Source of the DNA: Enterovibrio paralichthyis
GTDB taxonomy: Bacteria > Pseudomonadota > Gammaproteobacteria > Enterobacterales > Vibrionaceae
Assembly (NCBI RefSeq): GCF_019209835.1
Contig: NZ_JAHUTS010000002.1
Location: forward strand, 372,001 to 436,000
Length of the DNA: 64,000 bases
Reading direction: 5' to 3'
Made by a program: the position numbers and the translations under genes. Positions 18,248 through 26,141 of this stretch are shown piece after piece (position 1 is the first letter of the stretch; every line of letters begins with the position of its first letter). The notes under the pieces were generated by a model that saw only the letters and a list, made by a program, of their open reading frames with translations, made no database searches and was not told the origin of the DNA.

Positions 18248-18691
18248 CTACCTGACCAGTCTCATTGGCACAAAACGGATACCGTTAAACGCCGCTTCAT
18301 CCCCTGTTGTCTCAAAGCCCTGAGATGCATAAAACGACGATGCATTCAGCGAAGATCGAAGTGAAATTTCTTTAGCCTCAGTAGTTGCCAATACATGATT
18401 CAGCAGCGTTTTACCCAGCCCAGCGCCTTGCGCGGACTTGGATACAAAAAGGTGTGTCAGGTAGTTCCCTTCCCGCAGCGCAGCAAAGCCGATGACAACA
18501 TCGTCGTTCAAGGCGATCACAGTGTAAAAACGTGAGTCATCGAAGGTAGTGGCGAGATCTGGCAATACGCGAGATTTATACTCTTCTTGCCCCTGTTCAT
18601 TGAGCAATGGCATCACATCGAGTTTTGACACCGCGTTAACCAGTTGCTGCACAGCTTCCAAATCCTTCAACACTACTTTGCGGATTTCCAT
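18248..18691 (-). CDS. GNAT N-acetyltransferase
   Basis: Small single-domain acetyltransferase of 147 residues from the ATG at 18691, which has AAGGAG 5 bases upstream. The acetyl-CoA pyrophosphate loop reads VSKSAQGAGLGKTLLNHV, and the C-terminal SLNASSFYASQGFETTGDEAAFNGI follows the usual pattern. Substrate unknown. Its ribosome site overlaps the end of the upstream flavodoxin-fold gene, so the two form an operon. Confidence 0.85.
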   Translation of the reverse strand: MEIRKVVLKDLEAVQQLVNAVSKLDVMPLLNEQGQEEYKSRVLPDLATTFDDSRFYTVIALNDDVVIGFAALREGNYLTHLFVSKSAQGAGLGKTLLNHVLATTEAKEISLRSSLNASSFYASQGFETTGDEAAFNGIRFVPMRLVR

Positions 18692-18700
18692 TCCCACTCC

Positions 18701-19282
18701 TTAGAACTTGGCTTTTATCTTCCGGACAAACTTATCGACTTTCTCCGTGCTCGCCTTTTCTGCGTTATAGAGCGACAGGAAAGTCACCCGGCAATCTTTC
18801 GCACACGCGCCTAAAATTGCGGTTTTCAACACACGTTTTACCGGTTTGCGCATCACCAGGTTATCTACCCACCAAGGCGATCCAAGTGTCGTCACCACTT
18901 TCACTTCTTTCAGGCGGTGTAACCTCGGTTTGATTGCACCAAGCGCGGCATCATGATCATAGGCATAGCCCGGCGCCCATACCCGGTCAATCCAGCCCTT
19001 TAGCATCGCGGGAAAGCTAAACCACCAGGTCGGAAAAACAAGCACCAGCGACTCGGCTTCAACCAACTGCTCCAGCTCCTTGTTAAGCTGGCTTCGGTCA
19101 AAATTGTCGGCATAGTAGCTCTGTCTTTCCTGCGCACTCAACACAGGATCAAAGCTCTCTTCGTAAAGGTCAAGCAAGGTAATGTCATAACCTTTGCCTT
19201 CAAGATGCTCGATGGTCTGTTGGCAAAGATGGCTGCACAGGCTTTCTTTTAACGGGTGCGATAGCACCACTAGACACTTCAT
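18701..19282 (-). CDS. NAD(P)H-dependent quinone reductase-like flavoprotein
   Basis: A 193-residue protein of the flavodoxin_2 (KefF/MdaB/NQO1-like) family, cytoplasmic and FAD- or FMN-binding, which reduces quinones by two electrons. It has the N-terminal VVLSHPLKESLCSHL phosphate loop, FPTWWFSFPAMLKGWIDRVW and TTLGSPWW loops. The start at 19282 has GGGAG 7 bases upstream; a 14-codon extension is not supported. It is coupled to the downstream acetyltransferase. Confidence 0.82.
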   Translation of the reverse strand: MKCLVVLSHPLKESLCSHLCQQTIEHLEGKGYDITLLDLYEESFDPVLSAQERQSYYADNFDRSQLNKELEQLVEAESLVLVFPTWWFSFPAMLKGWIDRVWAPGYAYDHDAALGAIKPRLHRLKEVKVVTTLGSPWWVDNLVMRKPVKRVLKTAILGACAKDCRVTFLSLYNAEKASTEKVDKFVRKIKAKF

Positions 19283-19525
19283 GTCCCACTCCCTGTCAAA
19301 CATTGCGACACTCAGGCTGAACATAGCAACCTATGAAGTCAAACATTCCAGCGGCTGATTTATGGTGAAATGGATACTTTAAGACTCCGATCACGCCAGC
19401 ACATCAAACCTCAATGCTCCTGATTTTATTCAAAGAAAATGCAAAGGTGATAGTTGGCCTGTTGGCATTAATTCGAGAAAGAAGATGAAATAAAAGCCCT
19501 TTTCCTCTATCATCCTGCCGCCTGA

Positions 19526-19541
19526 GCGCAAGCGTTTGCTT
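19526..19541. promoter_or_regulatory. PurR box upstream of pyrC
   Basis: GCGCAAGCGTTTGCTT matches the PurR consensus ANGCAANCGNTTNCNT except at the first base. PurR represses pyrC in Escherichia coli, so repression by hypoxanthine/guanine-bound PurR is likely here. The rest of the 19283-19603 gap shows nothing else I can name. Confidence 0.7.
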
Positions 19542-19603
19542 TTTTCTCACATTCCTTGCCAACAGGCGCCAATCCGATATTTTAGCTATGGAGGGACGCC
19601 TTA

Positions 19604-20632
19604 ATGACCACACTAACAATTACTCGCCCTGACGACTGGCATGTTCACCTGCGCGATGGTGAAGTACTTACCGATACCGTCCGCGATATCAGCCGCTACA
19701 ATGGTCGCGCGCTCATCATGCCGAACACAGTTCCTCCTGTTACCAACACCGAAATGGCGCTTGCTTACCGCGAACGCATCATGGCGCAAAAGCCTTCTGA
19801 GCAATTTGAACCTCTTATGTCGCTCTACCTGACCGACAACACTTCTGCTGATGAAATCCGCAAAGCCAAGGCTTCTGGTGCCGTGGTTGCCGCAAAGCTG
19901 TATCCGGCAGGCGCGACAACCAACTCCGACTCCGGCGTGACCAATGCGAAGAACATCTACCCTGTTCTGGAAGCAATGGAAGAAGTGGGCATGTTGCTGC
20001 TGGTTCACGGTGAAGTGACAACCCACGATGTTGATATCTTCGACCGCGAGAAAGAATTCCTCGAGACCGTTCTGGCACCTATCGTAAACGACTTCCCTAA
20101 CCTGAAAATCGTTCTTGAGCACATCACCACTGCTGATGCCGCGAACTTCGTAAAAAACGCGAACGAGAATGTTGCTGCGACGATTACTGCGCATCACCTG
20201 ATGTACAACCGCAACCACATGCTGGTTGGCGGCATCAAACCGCACTTCTACTGTCTGCCAATCCTGAAGCGCAACACGCACCAGAAAGCACTGGTTGAAG
20301 CCGCAACGAGCGGCAGCAAGAAATTCTTCCTGGGCACGGATTCCGCACCTCACGCAAAAGGTGCCAAAGAGTCTGCCTGTGGCTGTGCTGGTTCTTACAC
20401 CGCTCACGCAGCGCTGGAGCTTTATGCAGAAGTGTTTGAACAGGAAGGTAAGCTGGAAAACCTGGAAGCCTTCGCAAGCCACAATGGCCCGGATTTCTAC
20501 GGTATTGCGCGCAACAGTGACACTGTGACACTGACCAAAGAAGAATGGCCAGTACCGCAAACCATGCCATTTGGTTCAGATGTTATCGTGCCAATCCGCG
20601 CCGGTGAAAGCATTAGCTGGAAAGTAAAATAA
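19604..20632 (+). CDS. pyrC: Dihydroorotase PyrC
   Basis: Zinc amidohydrolase that cyclises carbamoyl-aspartate to dihydroorotate in pyrimidine synthesis, cytoplasmic dimer. The 342-residue length is right for class II. Metal ligands are visible: DDWHVHLRDG at residues 10-19, the carboxylated Lys in AAKLYPAGATTNSDSG near 101, LLVHGEVT, VLEHITT and the catalytic Asp in LGTDSAPH near 248. It is a single gene with a PurR box upstream and a terminator downstream. Confidence 0.98.
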   Translation: MTTLTITRPDDWHVHLRDGEVLTDTVRDISRYNGRALIMPNTVPPVTNTEMALAYRERIMAQKPSEQFEPLMSLYLTDNTSADEIRKAKASGAVVAAKLYPAGATTNSDSGVTNAKNIYPVLEAMEEVGMLLLVHGEVTTHDVDIFDREKEFLETVLAPIVNDFPNLKIVLEHITTADAANFVKNANENVAATITAHHLMYNRNHMLVGGIKPHFYCLPILKRNTHQKALVEAATSGSKKFFLGTDSAPHAKGAKESACGCAGSYTAHAALELYAEVFEQEGKLENLEAFASHNGPDFYGIARNSDTVTLTKEEWPVPQTMPFGSDVIVPIRAGESISWKVK

Positions 20633-20660
20633 CTGCCATTTGACCCAAGCGTTAGAATTG

Positions 20661-20687
20661 AAAACCCAGCTGAACGCTGGGTTTTTT
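20661..20687 (+). terminator. Terminator after pyrC
   Basis: Stem AAAACCCAGC with GCTGGGTTTT around TGAAC, then further Ts. Confidence 0.9.
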
Positions 20688-20697
20688 AATTATTGAT

Positions 20698-21177
20698 TCA
20701 GTACGTTTTTTTACACGTCAGTTTCTGCCCATACTGGCTTGTTTTCAGTGCTTGGTTGTCACCAAAGGGTTTCAGCGTCCAAACACCTTTTTGTGGCAAA
20801 TCAAGATCATTCTTAAATTCATCCGCGTATCGCGCTGGGATGTTGCTGCTCACCGCGACATCATACTTACTGAGGTGCTCGGTTAGCTGTCCATCTTTCA
20901 TCATCCAGCCACCAATACCATCAATGTAGATTTCATAGGTTTCAGGATTGCCGGGCATTTGAATTTCAACCGTTGAATTTTTCTTGAAGGTACCGTTGGC
21001 GTTGTAGTCGATTTTGTCCCTGTAATTGATTTGGCCTACAAAATCGTCTTTCGATTCGCATTCCCAACCGCCAACAATTTCATCCGCACTTTCGATATTT
21101 GGGGTTAAAGCGCACCCATTGAGCAAAACAGCAACAATTAAAATCAACCACTTACACATAAAAACCCACTTCTTCAC
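20698..21177 (-). CDS. Hypothetical lipoprotein
   Basis: I do not recognise the family. The product (up to 159 residues) has a lipoprotein signal peptide with lipobox LNGC near residue 22, followed by a beta-rich domain that opens with IVGGWECESKDDF, like small lipocalin-type or copper-resistance-like beta barrels. GTG at 21177 or ATG at 21159 could start it; neither has a clear ribosome site. It is a lone gene next to another small envelope protein. Confidence 0.6.
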   Translation of the reverse strand: MKKWVFMCKWLILIVAVLLNGCALTPNIESADEIVGGWECESKDDFVGQINYRDKIDYNANGTFKKNSTVEIQMPGNPETYEIYIDGIGGWMMKDGQLTEHLSKYDVAVSSNIPARYADEFKNDLDLPQKGVWTLKPFGDNQALKTSQYGQKLTCKKTY

Positions 21178-21214
21178 TGCCCAAAGGTATAAAAACTCAA
21201 CCGGTTAAAGAGAC

Positions 21215-21679
21215 CTAATTTCCCTCTTCCAAAAAGAAATCTGAGTTCAAGTTAATTCCTTGAATAAGGTAACCGGAATCTGTTTCCAGCAAAGTGAAAG
21301 TGAATACACCCGGCCCGTTATCAAACTCCGCGTTCACCTGCACTATCGCAATATCAGTCCCCGTTCCACTGATATCGGAAATCGACGATACTTTGAGAAC
21401 TTTTGGTGCACTGAAACTTTTCAGTCCACCTACCTTGGAAAGGTATTTGAATGCCTTTTGACCTTTTTCACTCTGGGCAGACTCAACCATTTCAGGCGTC
21501 AACAACGCTTCGAAATTATTCACATCCCATGTTGCGACTAAAGGCACGCTCTGCTCCATAAATGGAGTGACTCTTTCTTGAGCATCGGAAATCGCCTGCA
21601 CAGACCAAAATGCTAATGCGGCGAAAAAGAGGACGATTCCGCCAAGCACAATCCCTACGACTTTCAAAAACTTCTTCAT
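21215..21679 (-). CDS. Hypothetical membrane-anchored protein
   Basis: The 154-residue product from the ATG at 21679 (GGGAAAG upstream) has one N-terminal membrane segment (LKVVGIVLGGIVLFFAALAFW) and a periplasmic domain of about 125 residues. In that domain helices (MEQSVPLVATWDVNNFEALLTPEMV) precede beta strands ending in GYLIQGINLNSDFF. The pattern resembles DUF4019/DUF3887-like domains, but I cannot name the family. The frame is open 31 codons further upstream without a ribosome site. Confidence 0.6.
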   Translation of the reverse strand: MKKFLKVVGIVLGGIVLFFAALAFWSVQAISDAQERVTPFMEQSVPLVATWDVNNFEALLTPEMVESAQSEKGQKAFKYLSKVGGLKSFSAPKVLKVSSISDISGTGTDIAIVQVNAEFDNGPGVFTFTLLETDSGYLIQGINLNSDFFLEEGN

Positions 21680-21826
21680 ATTCTTTCCCTGAAAAGGCGT
21701 ACTTCTGCAAGCATGCTCTTCTGCGACTTTCACCCAATCCATTGCATTACATGGTAGGCCTTTATCAATCAAAACAGGCGCTTCACAACTCAGAAAAGTT
21801 TATTGATTAGGGGAGGCTAAAATGAA

Positions 21827-21850
21827 AAACCGCAGCTCACGCTACGGTTT
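21827..21850 (-). terminator. Terminator downstream of the SMR pump gene
   Basis: On the minus strand AAACCGTAGC pairs with GCTGCGGTTT (one mismatch) and is followed by TTCATTTT. Confidence 0.65.
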
Positions 21851-21924
21851 CTGTGGGATGTGCAGAAATTGTAGATGCATGCACATTCGAAAGGATTCAG
21901 AGAGATTTAATTTAACGAGGTTCT

Positions 21925-22254
21925 TTAATGCCCAGATGTTGTGGAAAAGACTTGTATCACTACCACACCGGAGATAATCAGCAACACGCCAACCACAGCG
22001 GCAATATCCAACTTCTGCTTAAAAACGACCAACCCAACAATGGAGATTAATACCATGCCCAACCCGGCCCATATCGCATACGCAACCCCAATGGGGATAG
22101 ATTTCAGCACCAGCGATAAAAAGTAGAAGGCTACCGCATAGCCAATAACCACGACAATGCTTGGCACTAAGTTGGTGAACCCATCAGACGATTTAAGCGC
22201 CCCCGTTGCAATCACTTCAGCAATGATGGCAATGGTCAGATACACGTACCCCAT
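21925..22254 (-). CDS. Small multidrug resistance (SMR) efflux protein, EmrE-like
   Basis: A 109-residue inner-membrane protein with four helices, the standard SMR size. It has the conserved membrane Glu (E13 in AEVIATGALKSS), AYAIWAGLGMVLI in helix 3 and GVLLIISGVVVIQ in helix 4. As a dimer such proteins exchange protons for cationic drugs or guanidinium-type compounds. The sequence is nearer EmrE/QacE than the paired SugE type. GGAGG precedes the ATG. Confidence 0.9.
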   Translation of the reverse strand: MGYVYLTIAIIAEVIATGALKSSDGFTNLVPSIVVVIGYAVAFYFLSLVLKSIPIGVAYAIWAGLGMVLISIVGLVVFKQKLDIAAVVGVLLIISGVVVIQVFSTTSGH

Positions 22255-22294
22255 TTGACCTCCAAGAAAAGTGCGTTAACAGGCGACGCCACGA

Positions 22295-22822
22295 TCAATA
22301 CACACAACCGTTAAACTCTATCACCTGGTCAGTTAATGGCTGACCGCTACTTAGCGCTTTGACCATACCACCGCGGTAGACAAACTGGTTCCAACGTTGC
22401 TGCTGCACGTCATAGTAGTGAATAGGCGCAGTTAGCTCTGTATATCCTGAGCTGCGATAAACGTCTGGTTTATAGGCGAAGAGAAAGGCGTGATTTACGC
22501 CACGTGATGACAAAAACTGGTCGAGTACTGAGGTGATGGCCTTACCCAAGCCTTGCCCGCGGTATTCTGAATCAACAGCGATACCGCCAATAATGCCTGC
22601 ATCGAAGCTGTTCCCTCCCTGCTTCATAAGGCGGAGATACGCCAACCCCGCCGCCACAATGTGGTTGTTGTCCTCAACGATGGCCGCACAGACAAACTCA
22701 TCATTCAAAACCAATGTGCTGCCTTCACCGAAAACCTGGGAGAGATGCAAATCGAGAGCATCCCGATAAGCTTCAATATTGCCACTTTCAATGAGTGATA
22801 TTTTCAAGCTATCCCCTGCCAC
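22295..22822 (-). CDS. GNAT N-acetyltransferase
   Basis: This 175-residue acetyltransferase carries the acetyl-CoA loop VDSEYRGQGLGKAITSV near residues 94-110 and a C-terminal part (LFAYKPDVYRSSGYTELTAPIHYY) like proteins related to aminoglycoside 2'-acetyltransferase and YpeA-type GNATs. Substrate unknown. Start choice is unclear: GTG at 22822, or TTG five codons later with AGGGG upstream. Confidence 0.8.
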   Translation of the reverse strand: MAGDSLKISLIESGNIEAYRDALDLHLSQVFGEGSTLVLNDEFVCAAIVEDNNHIVAAGLAYLRLMKQGGNSFDAGIIGGIAVDSEYRGQGLGKAITSVLDQFLSSRGVNHAFLFAYKPDVYRSSGYTELTAPIHYYDVQQQRWNQFVYRGGMVKALSSGQPLTDQVIEFNGCVY

Positions 22823-22867
22823 TGACTCTCCATTGGGCTGTAAACTCAGCCATCAAAATTCGAAGGT

Positions 22868-23485
22868 TCAGAAGTGCATCCCCAAAGCCTTCAAAGCGTT
22901 TTCACATTGGGCTGCATTTGAAAACTGGATGCCTGCCATTCCGACAGACTCCGCGCCTTGCACATTGTGTGGCATATCATCGATAAATACCGTGTCGGAC
23001 GCTTGCAAATCAAACTGGGAGAGCAGTGTCTGATAGATTTCCGCCTGTGGCTTCAACAAACCCACTTCTGCCGAAACAATAGCGCCCTCGAATAACGGCC
23101 AGAACGAATACGTCGCCTTTAAGTGAGACACGATTTCATGCACGTTGTCGGTCAGTGCAAACACTGAATACCCCGCAGACTTTAGCCGCTGAATCAGCTC
23201 AACCGAGCCATAGAGTAACAGCTGTGTTTGCTTCACGTAGTAAAAAAGGGAATCCGACTCCAACTCAGATAGGCCAAGCGTTTGCTGAAACTGCAATTTT
23301 GCATCGCTTTCTGAGATAAGCCCCTTGTTGAGGTTCAACCATGTATCAGATTGAAAGATTGATTTAGCAAGACGTTCAACATCATCGGAATCCCCAAACG
23401 TAAGCCGGATAATCTCCATCGGCGCCCATCGGACAACGACATTACCAATGTCGAACACCACGTTTTTAATTCGGCCAGGATCCAT
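22868..23485 (-). CDS. HAD-superfamily (subfamily IA) phosphatase
   Basis: Cytoplasmic haloacid-dehalogenase-fold hydrolase of 205 residues. The nucleophile is D12 in VVFDIGNVVVRW, the motif II Thr lies in FALTDN, motif III Lys in GLLKPQAEIY and motif IV in VFIDDMPHNVQGA. The layout resembles YihX (alpha-glucose-1-phosphate phosphatase), but the substrate cannot be fixed from sequence. It is separated from the integron side by a terminator. Confidence 0.85.
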   Translation of the reverse strand: MDPGRIKNVVFDIGNVVVRWAPMEIIRLTFGDSDDVERLAKSIFQSDTWLNLNKGLISESDAKLQFQQTLGLSELESDSLFYYVKQTQLLLYGSVELIQRLKSAGYSVFALTDNVHEIVSHLKATYSFWPLFEGAIVSAEVGLLKPQAEIYQTLLSQFDLQASDTVFIDDMPHNVQGAESVGMAGIQFSNAAQCENALKALGMHF

Positions 23486-23554
23486 TACTCACTCCATTCT
23501 CCACGCAAAAAATGACGATAAAATGTGCTAACTCATCGCAGCGTAAGGAAAAAC

Positions 23555-23573
23555 AACGGTATGAGCTACCGTT
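23555..23573. terminator. Terminator downstream of the hypothetical gene at the integron edge
   Basis: AACGGTA pairs with TACCGTT around TGAGC; A and T runs flank it on both sides, so it can act on either strand. Confidence 0.7.
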
Positions 23574-23623
23574 TTTGTGGATATGTTTGATCAGCGAATG
23601 GGATTAATGCATTGCCAATCTCG

Positions 23624-23914
23624 TCATCTGTAAAACGAAGGCACGATACGACATTGCTCTAAGGCTTCCCTCTTTTCTTCCTCATTCAAATCATCCCAAT
23701 GTACATAGCCTCCAGCCACATCCTTCGGATCAGGAGGAAGGCTTAACAAATATGACTTGGGTTTCTCTAGTCCCAACAAACCTACCGTTTCACCGTCATC
23801 GTAAGTTGCCCAAACTGCAACCCTCATAAAATTTACTTTGTGGCTACCTCCTCCATTGTTTTTGGAAAAATGAAACCAGTTATCTGCTGGAGATGTACAT
23901 ACAATCTTTTTCAT
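23624..23914 (-). CDS. Hypothetical protein, possible outermost integron cassette gene
   Basis: A 96-residue soluble protein from the ATG at 23914 (AAGGG upstream). It starts MKKIVCTSPADNWFHFSKNN and contains the acidic helix DDLNEEEKREALEQCRIVP. I do not recognise it. It has the same orientation as the three integron cassettes to its right, and a possible core-site-like TATAAC lies upstream at 24048-24053. No matching inverted site is seen after its stop, so cassette status is unproven. Confidence 0.55.
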   Translation of the reverse strand: MKKIVCTSPADNWFHFSKNNGGGSHKVNFMRVAVWATYDDGETVGLLGLEKPKSYLLSLPPDPKDVAGGYVHWDDLNEEEKREALEQCRIVPSFYR

Positions 23915-24130
23915 AAGTGACCCTTTTAAAGCCAACTTGGTGAGTTTTGGTTCTCGAAAAACATTTCAAAAACGGGGGATTGCTAGCCATATAGACTGGC
24001 TACGCTGGAGTGCAACGAAACCAAGCGAAGAAGACTCAATGAAATTCTATAACCAATAGCACGGCTGTTACTGTGGAATCATTCTGCATGCTCGCAATCT
24101 TTACATCTGTGTCATTGAATTTGGCGGCGG

Positions 24131-24298
24131 GCAGCGGTGAGACCGCAGTAAGAGACCTTCTATATGTGTTTGCTGTAAGCAACGATTTAATGGCGGAAAT
24201 GACAAAATGAAGTAGACGACTTTGTTGTTCGAGAGCATTGGCTGCTAACGCAGCCAAAAGATAGCTATTGCCTATTGACCGGAGAAGGGCTCATATGT
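24131..24298. repeat. Cassette-spacer repeat, copy C (tail portion only)
   Basis: About 168 bases strongly similar to the right-hand parts of copies A and B, starting at the GCAGCGGTGAGACCGC hairpin and ending TCATATGT before the cassette 3 stop codon. It contains the conserved hairpin TTGGCTGC-TAAC-GCAGCCAA at 24238-24257. The IS110-derived left part of copies A and B is absent. The 24053-24130 stretch to its left has no similarity I can see. Confidence 0.8.
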
Positions 24299-24299
24299 G

Positions 24300-24917
24300 T
24301 TAAATTTTTTTGCTTTGAAGTGAGAACTGCTGTTGAGGTACATATACGACCCTGTCTACTTTTGGGTCATAACCTGCACAATTTCGCACCCCACAATACA
24401 AAAACACTAACTCATTCTCATAGTTCTCAGCTTTGAAAGTAGTTTCGGGCTCATTCTGGATTGACTCAATGACTAAATTAGCTCTTTTGACCCCTTCATT
24501 CTCGTGTATAAGAAGTAGAGTAACGAACCCTATTGTCGCCATAAAAAGACCAACAGCAGCATTGAAGTGCAGCTGGTAGCGAGCTTCTAGTTTAGTTGGT
24601 TTCTTTGTGCGAATTCCACACCGCTTCTTAAACCTTACTATTTTTCTTGCAGTTTTATAGCCCTTGCGTACGTTGTAGCTGATTGCGACTCGCCACGTAG
24701 AATAAATTGTCACTAAGATAAAGACTACTAAAGCAAGCCAAACGAAACTATTTAAGCTTTGTATCAAGCCCGAATAGATGATTTGGTGAAAGTTTCGATC
24801 AAGGAGATCACTATCTAAACCCAGCGTATAGAAGTAACCGTGAGTAAACGCAGTACTTACACAATATAAATACGCGGTGAGGATCGCTGCTACTCCTGCG
24901 CTATCAACTAATTTCAC
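24300..24917 (-). CDS. Cassette 3 hypothetical membrane protein
   Basis: Unrecognised 205-residue protein with three hydrophobic segments: around residues 7-28, 52-72 and 121-143. A strongly basic cytoplasmic-looking loop (RKGYKTARKIVRFKKRCGIRTKK) lies between the second and third. The C-terminal 60 residues are soluble and contain two close Cys (FLYCGVRNCAGYDP). Its stop codon TAA lies inside the cassette's inverse core site, as is usual for integron cassettes. A+T content is higher than in the surrounding core genes. Confidence 0.65.
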   Translation of the reverse strand: MKLVDSAGVAAILTAYLYCVSTAFTHGYFYTLGLDSDLLDRNFHQIIYSGLIQSLNSFVWLALVVFILVTIYSTWRVAISYNVRKGYKTARKIVRFKKRCGIRTKKPTKLEARYQLHFNAAVGLFMATIGFVTLLLIHENEGVKRANLVIESIQNEPETTFKAENYENELVFLYCGVRNCAGYDPKVDRVVYVPQQQFSLQSKKI

Positions 24918-24937
24918 AGAACCTCCGAAAATATAAT

Positions 24938-25462
24938 GAATGACATGGATTCCCCCTCTCGAGGATTTTCCACACTTAGGTGTTGCATTAAATACCAGAA
25001 GTAACCATTTCTTCTCAATTCTTTTGTGGCGTTGACCTCGCCAAGCACCACTTTTCCCTTCACGTGGTGGATGACCGCGGAAAGGTCATTCTTCATAAAT
25101 CCGTATCACGCGCTAAATTGCTGACTACATTAGCAAATATGCCAGCTATGCGTATAGGTATTTAAGCGTGTTCTGCGGCGCATTAATGAGCAAGAATTCA
25201 GAGGGCATTAAGCCTTATGGTCTGCTATTCAAGCCTAGATTAACCGAATAGTGTCTTGGGGACGCCTAGTCTGGCCCTGTAACTCGAATAACAGGCAGTG
25301 GTGAGACCGCAGTAATAGACCCTCTATATGTATTTGCTGTAAGTAACGACTTAATGGCGGAAATGACAAAACGAAGTAGACGACTTTGTTGTTCGAGAGC
25401 ATTGGCTGCTAGCGCAGCCAACAGAAAGCTATTGCCTATTGACCAGAGAAGGGCTCATATGT
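24938..25462. repeat. Cassette-spacer repeat, copy A (about 525 bp)
   Basis: The left part (from GAATGACATGG through CCACACTTAGGTGTTGCAT) is an IS110-type leader and transposase head. The right part from about 25290 carries the GGTGAGACCGC and TTGGCTGC-TAGC-GCAGCCAA (25402-25421) hairpins and ends GGGCTCATATGT. It aligns with copy B along its whole length. Both ends coincide with cassette boundaries, so it fills the position of the attC site. Confidence 0.8.
25007..25211 (+). pseudogene. Decayed IS110-family transposase head in copy A
   Basis: Translation from 25007 gives SSQFFCGVDLAKHHFSLHVV, the N-terminal RuvC-like DEDD domain of IS110 transposases with the first catalytic Asp in GVDLAK. 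The start ATG has become ATT, a TAA interrupts at 25163-25165, a further TAATGA replaces the tryptophan region and 2 bases are lost relative to copy B. Only about 68 of the usual 300-plus codons are present. It cannot be functional. Confidence 0.85.
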
Positions 25463-25472
25463 GTTATGACTT

Positions 25473-26111
25473 CTATAAACGCCAATGAAGAATCAAGTAT
25501 ACCCCGATCAAAACAGTCATCATTACGCCTATCTCCACAACAGACTGCCAAGGTAAACCTATATACAAAAACAAGACCACGCACAAAATATAAAGTGCTG
25601 TAGCTATATTTAAGTTTAGTCTTACTGTTTTCTTCTGATCCAATATATAAATTACAAGCATACATACTGGATAGGTAAAAACGAACATAGCCCATGCCAT
25701 AGTATAGAAAACAGGATATAAGATAATATCTGTCCAGTTAATTGCAGACAACAAATGAGCACCTAGGGCGATACCAAAAAATGTTGCACCAATAACAACA
25801 CCCAAAGCAATTGCAGACTCACAGATTGGAACCGCTAAATAAAATGCCAGCTTTGGTGTCCGACTTTCGATATCAATATGACTAAAGCCGAACTTTGTAA
25901 CTAACAACAGTAATATCAGCCCGACCAAAGCCAGCCAACCAAAAGTGTAAAGAGATAGCGGCCCTTCTAATGTTGCCATTACTCCCTTTGGTAATTCAGC
26001 ATCTAGACCATGAGCAAAGTAAATATAGCCTACTGTGAAAAAGCCATAAAATGAAAATATGATGAAGCCTTTGACTATTGCACCAAATCCTATCTGTTTT
26101 AAAAACTCCAT
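25473..26111 (-). CDS. Cassette 2 hypothetical polytopic membrane protein
   Basis: Unrecognised 212-residue, very hydrophobic protein with about six membrane segments (near residues 12-32, 50-70, 88-112, 122-150, 164-182 and 190-210) and short loops. Its stop TAG lies next to the inverse core site. The ATG is 29 bases from the cassette start. Low G+C and lack of relatives in the neighbourhood fit a mobile cassette. No function can be inferred; a membrane-acting stress or defence role would be speculation. Confidence 0.65.
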   Translation of the reverse strand: MEFLKQIGFGAIVKGFIIFSFYGFFTVGYIYFAHGLDAELPKGVMATLEGPLSLYTFGWLALVGLILLLLVTKFGFSHIDIESRTPKLAFYLAVPICESAIALGVVIGATFFGIALGAHLLSAINWTDIILYPVFYTMAWAMFVFTYPVCMLVIYILDQKKTVRLNLNIATALYILCVVLFLYIGLPWQSVVEIGVMMTVLIGVYLILHWRL

Positions 26112-26141
26112 GATTACCCCGTTATTGATAAGAAGTCATAA

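Larger units (their letters stand above)
24053..24936 (-). mobile_element. Integron gene cassette 3 (furthest from intI)
   Basis: The cassette holds one minus-strand gene (24300-24917). Its inverse core site is GTTAAATTTT at 24299-24308, and its own start on the minus strand reads ATTATATTTT at 24928-24937, matching 8 of 10 bases as the inverted partner. The left boundary is placed at TATAAC (24048-24053), aligned with the other boundaries, and is approximate. Its recombination-site region is about 246 bases and lacks the transposase fragment seen in the other two. Confidence 0.6.
24937..26140 (-). mobile_element. Integron gene cassette 2
   Basis: The cassette starts on the minus strand at the core site GTTATGACTTC (complement of 26131-26141), and the exact inverted partner GAAGTCATAAC follows the gene (complement of 25463-25473). 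All 11 bases match, as expected for the two ends of one cassette recombination site. It contains the gene 25473-26111 and repeat copy A. Orientation is away from intI, as in other integrons. Confidence 0.75.

Noticed and set aside
24036..24257. 73-codon minus-strand frame in repeat copy C, and similar frames in copies A and B
   Set aside because: The frames are not kept between copies and cross the conserved hairpin; the repeat is better read as non-coding.
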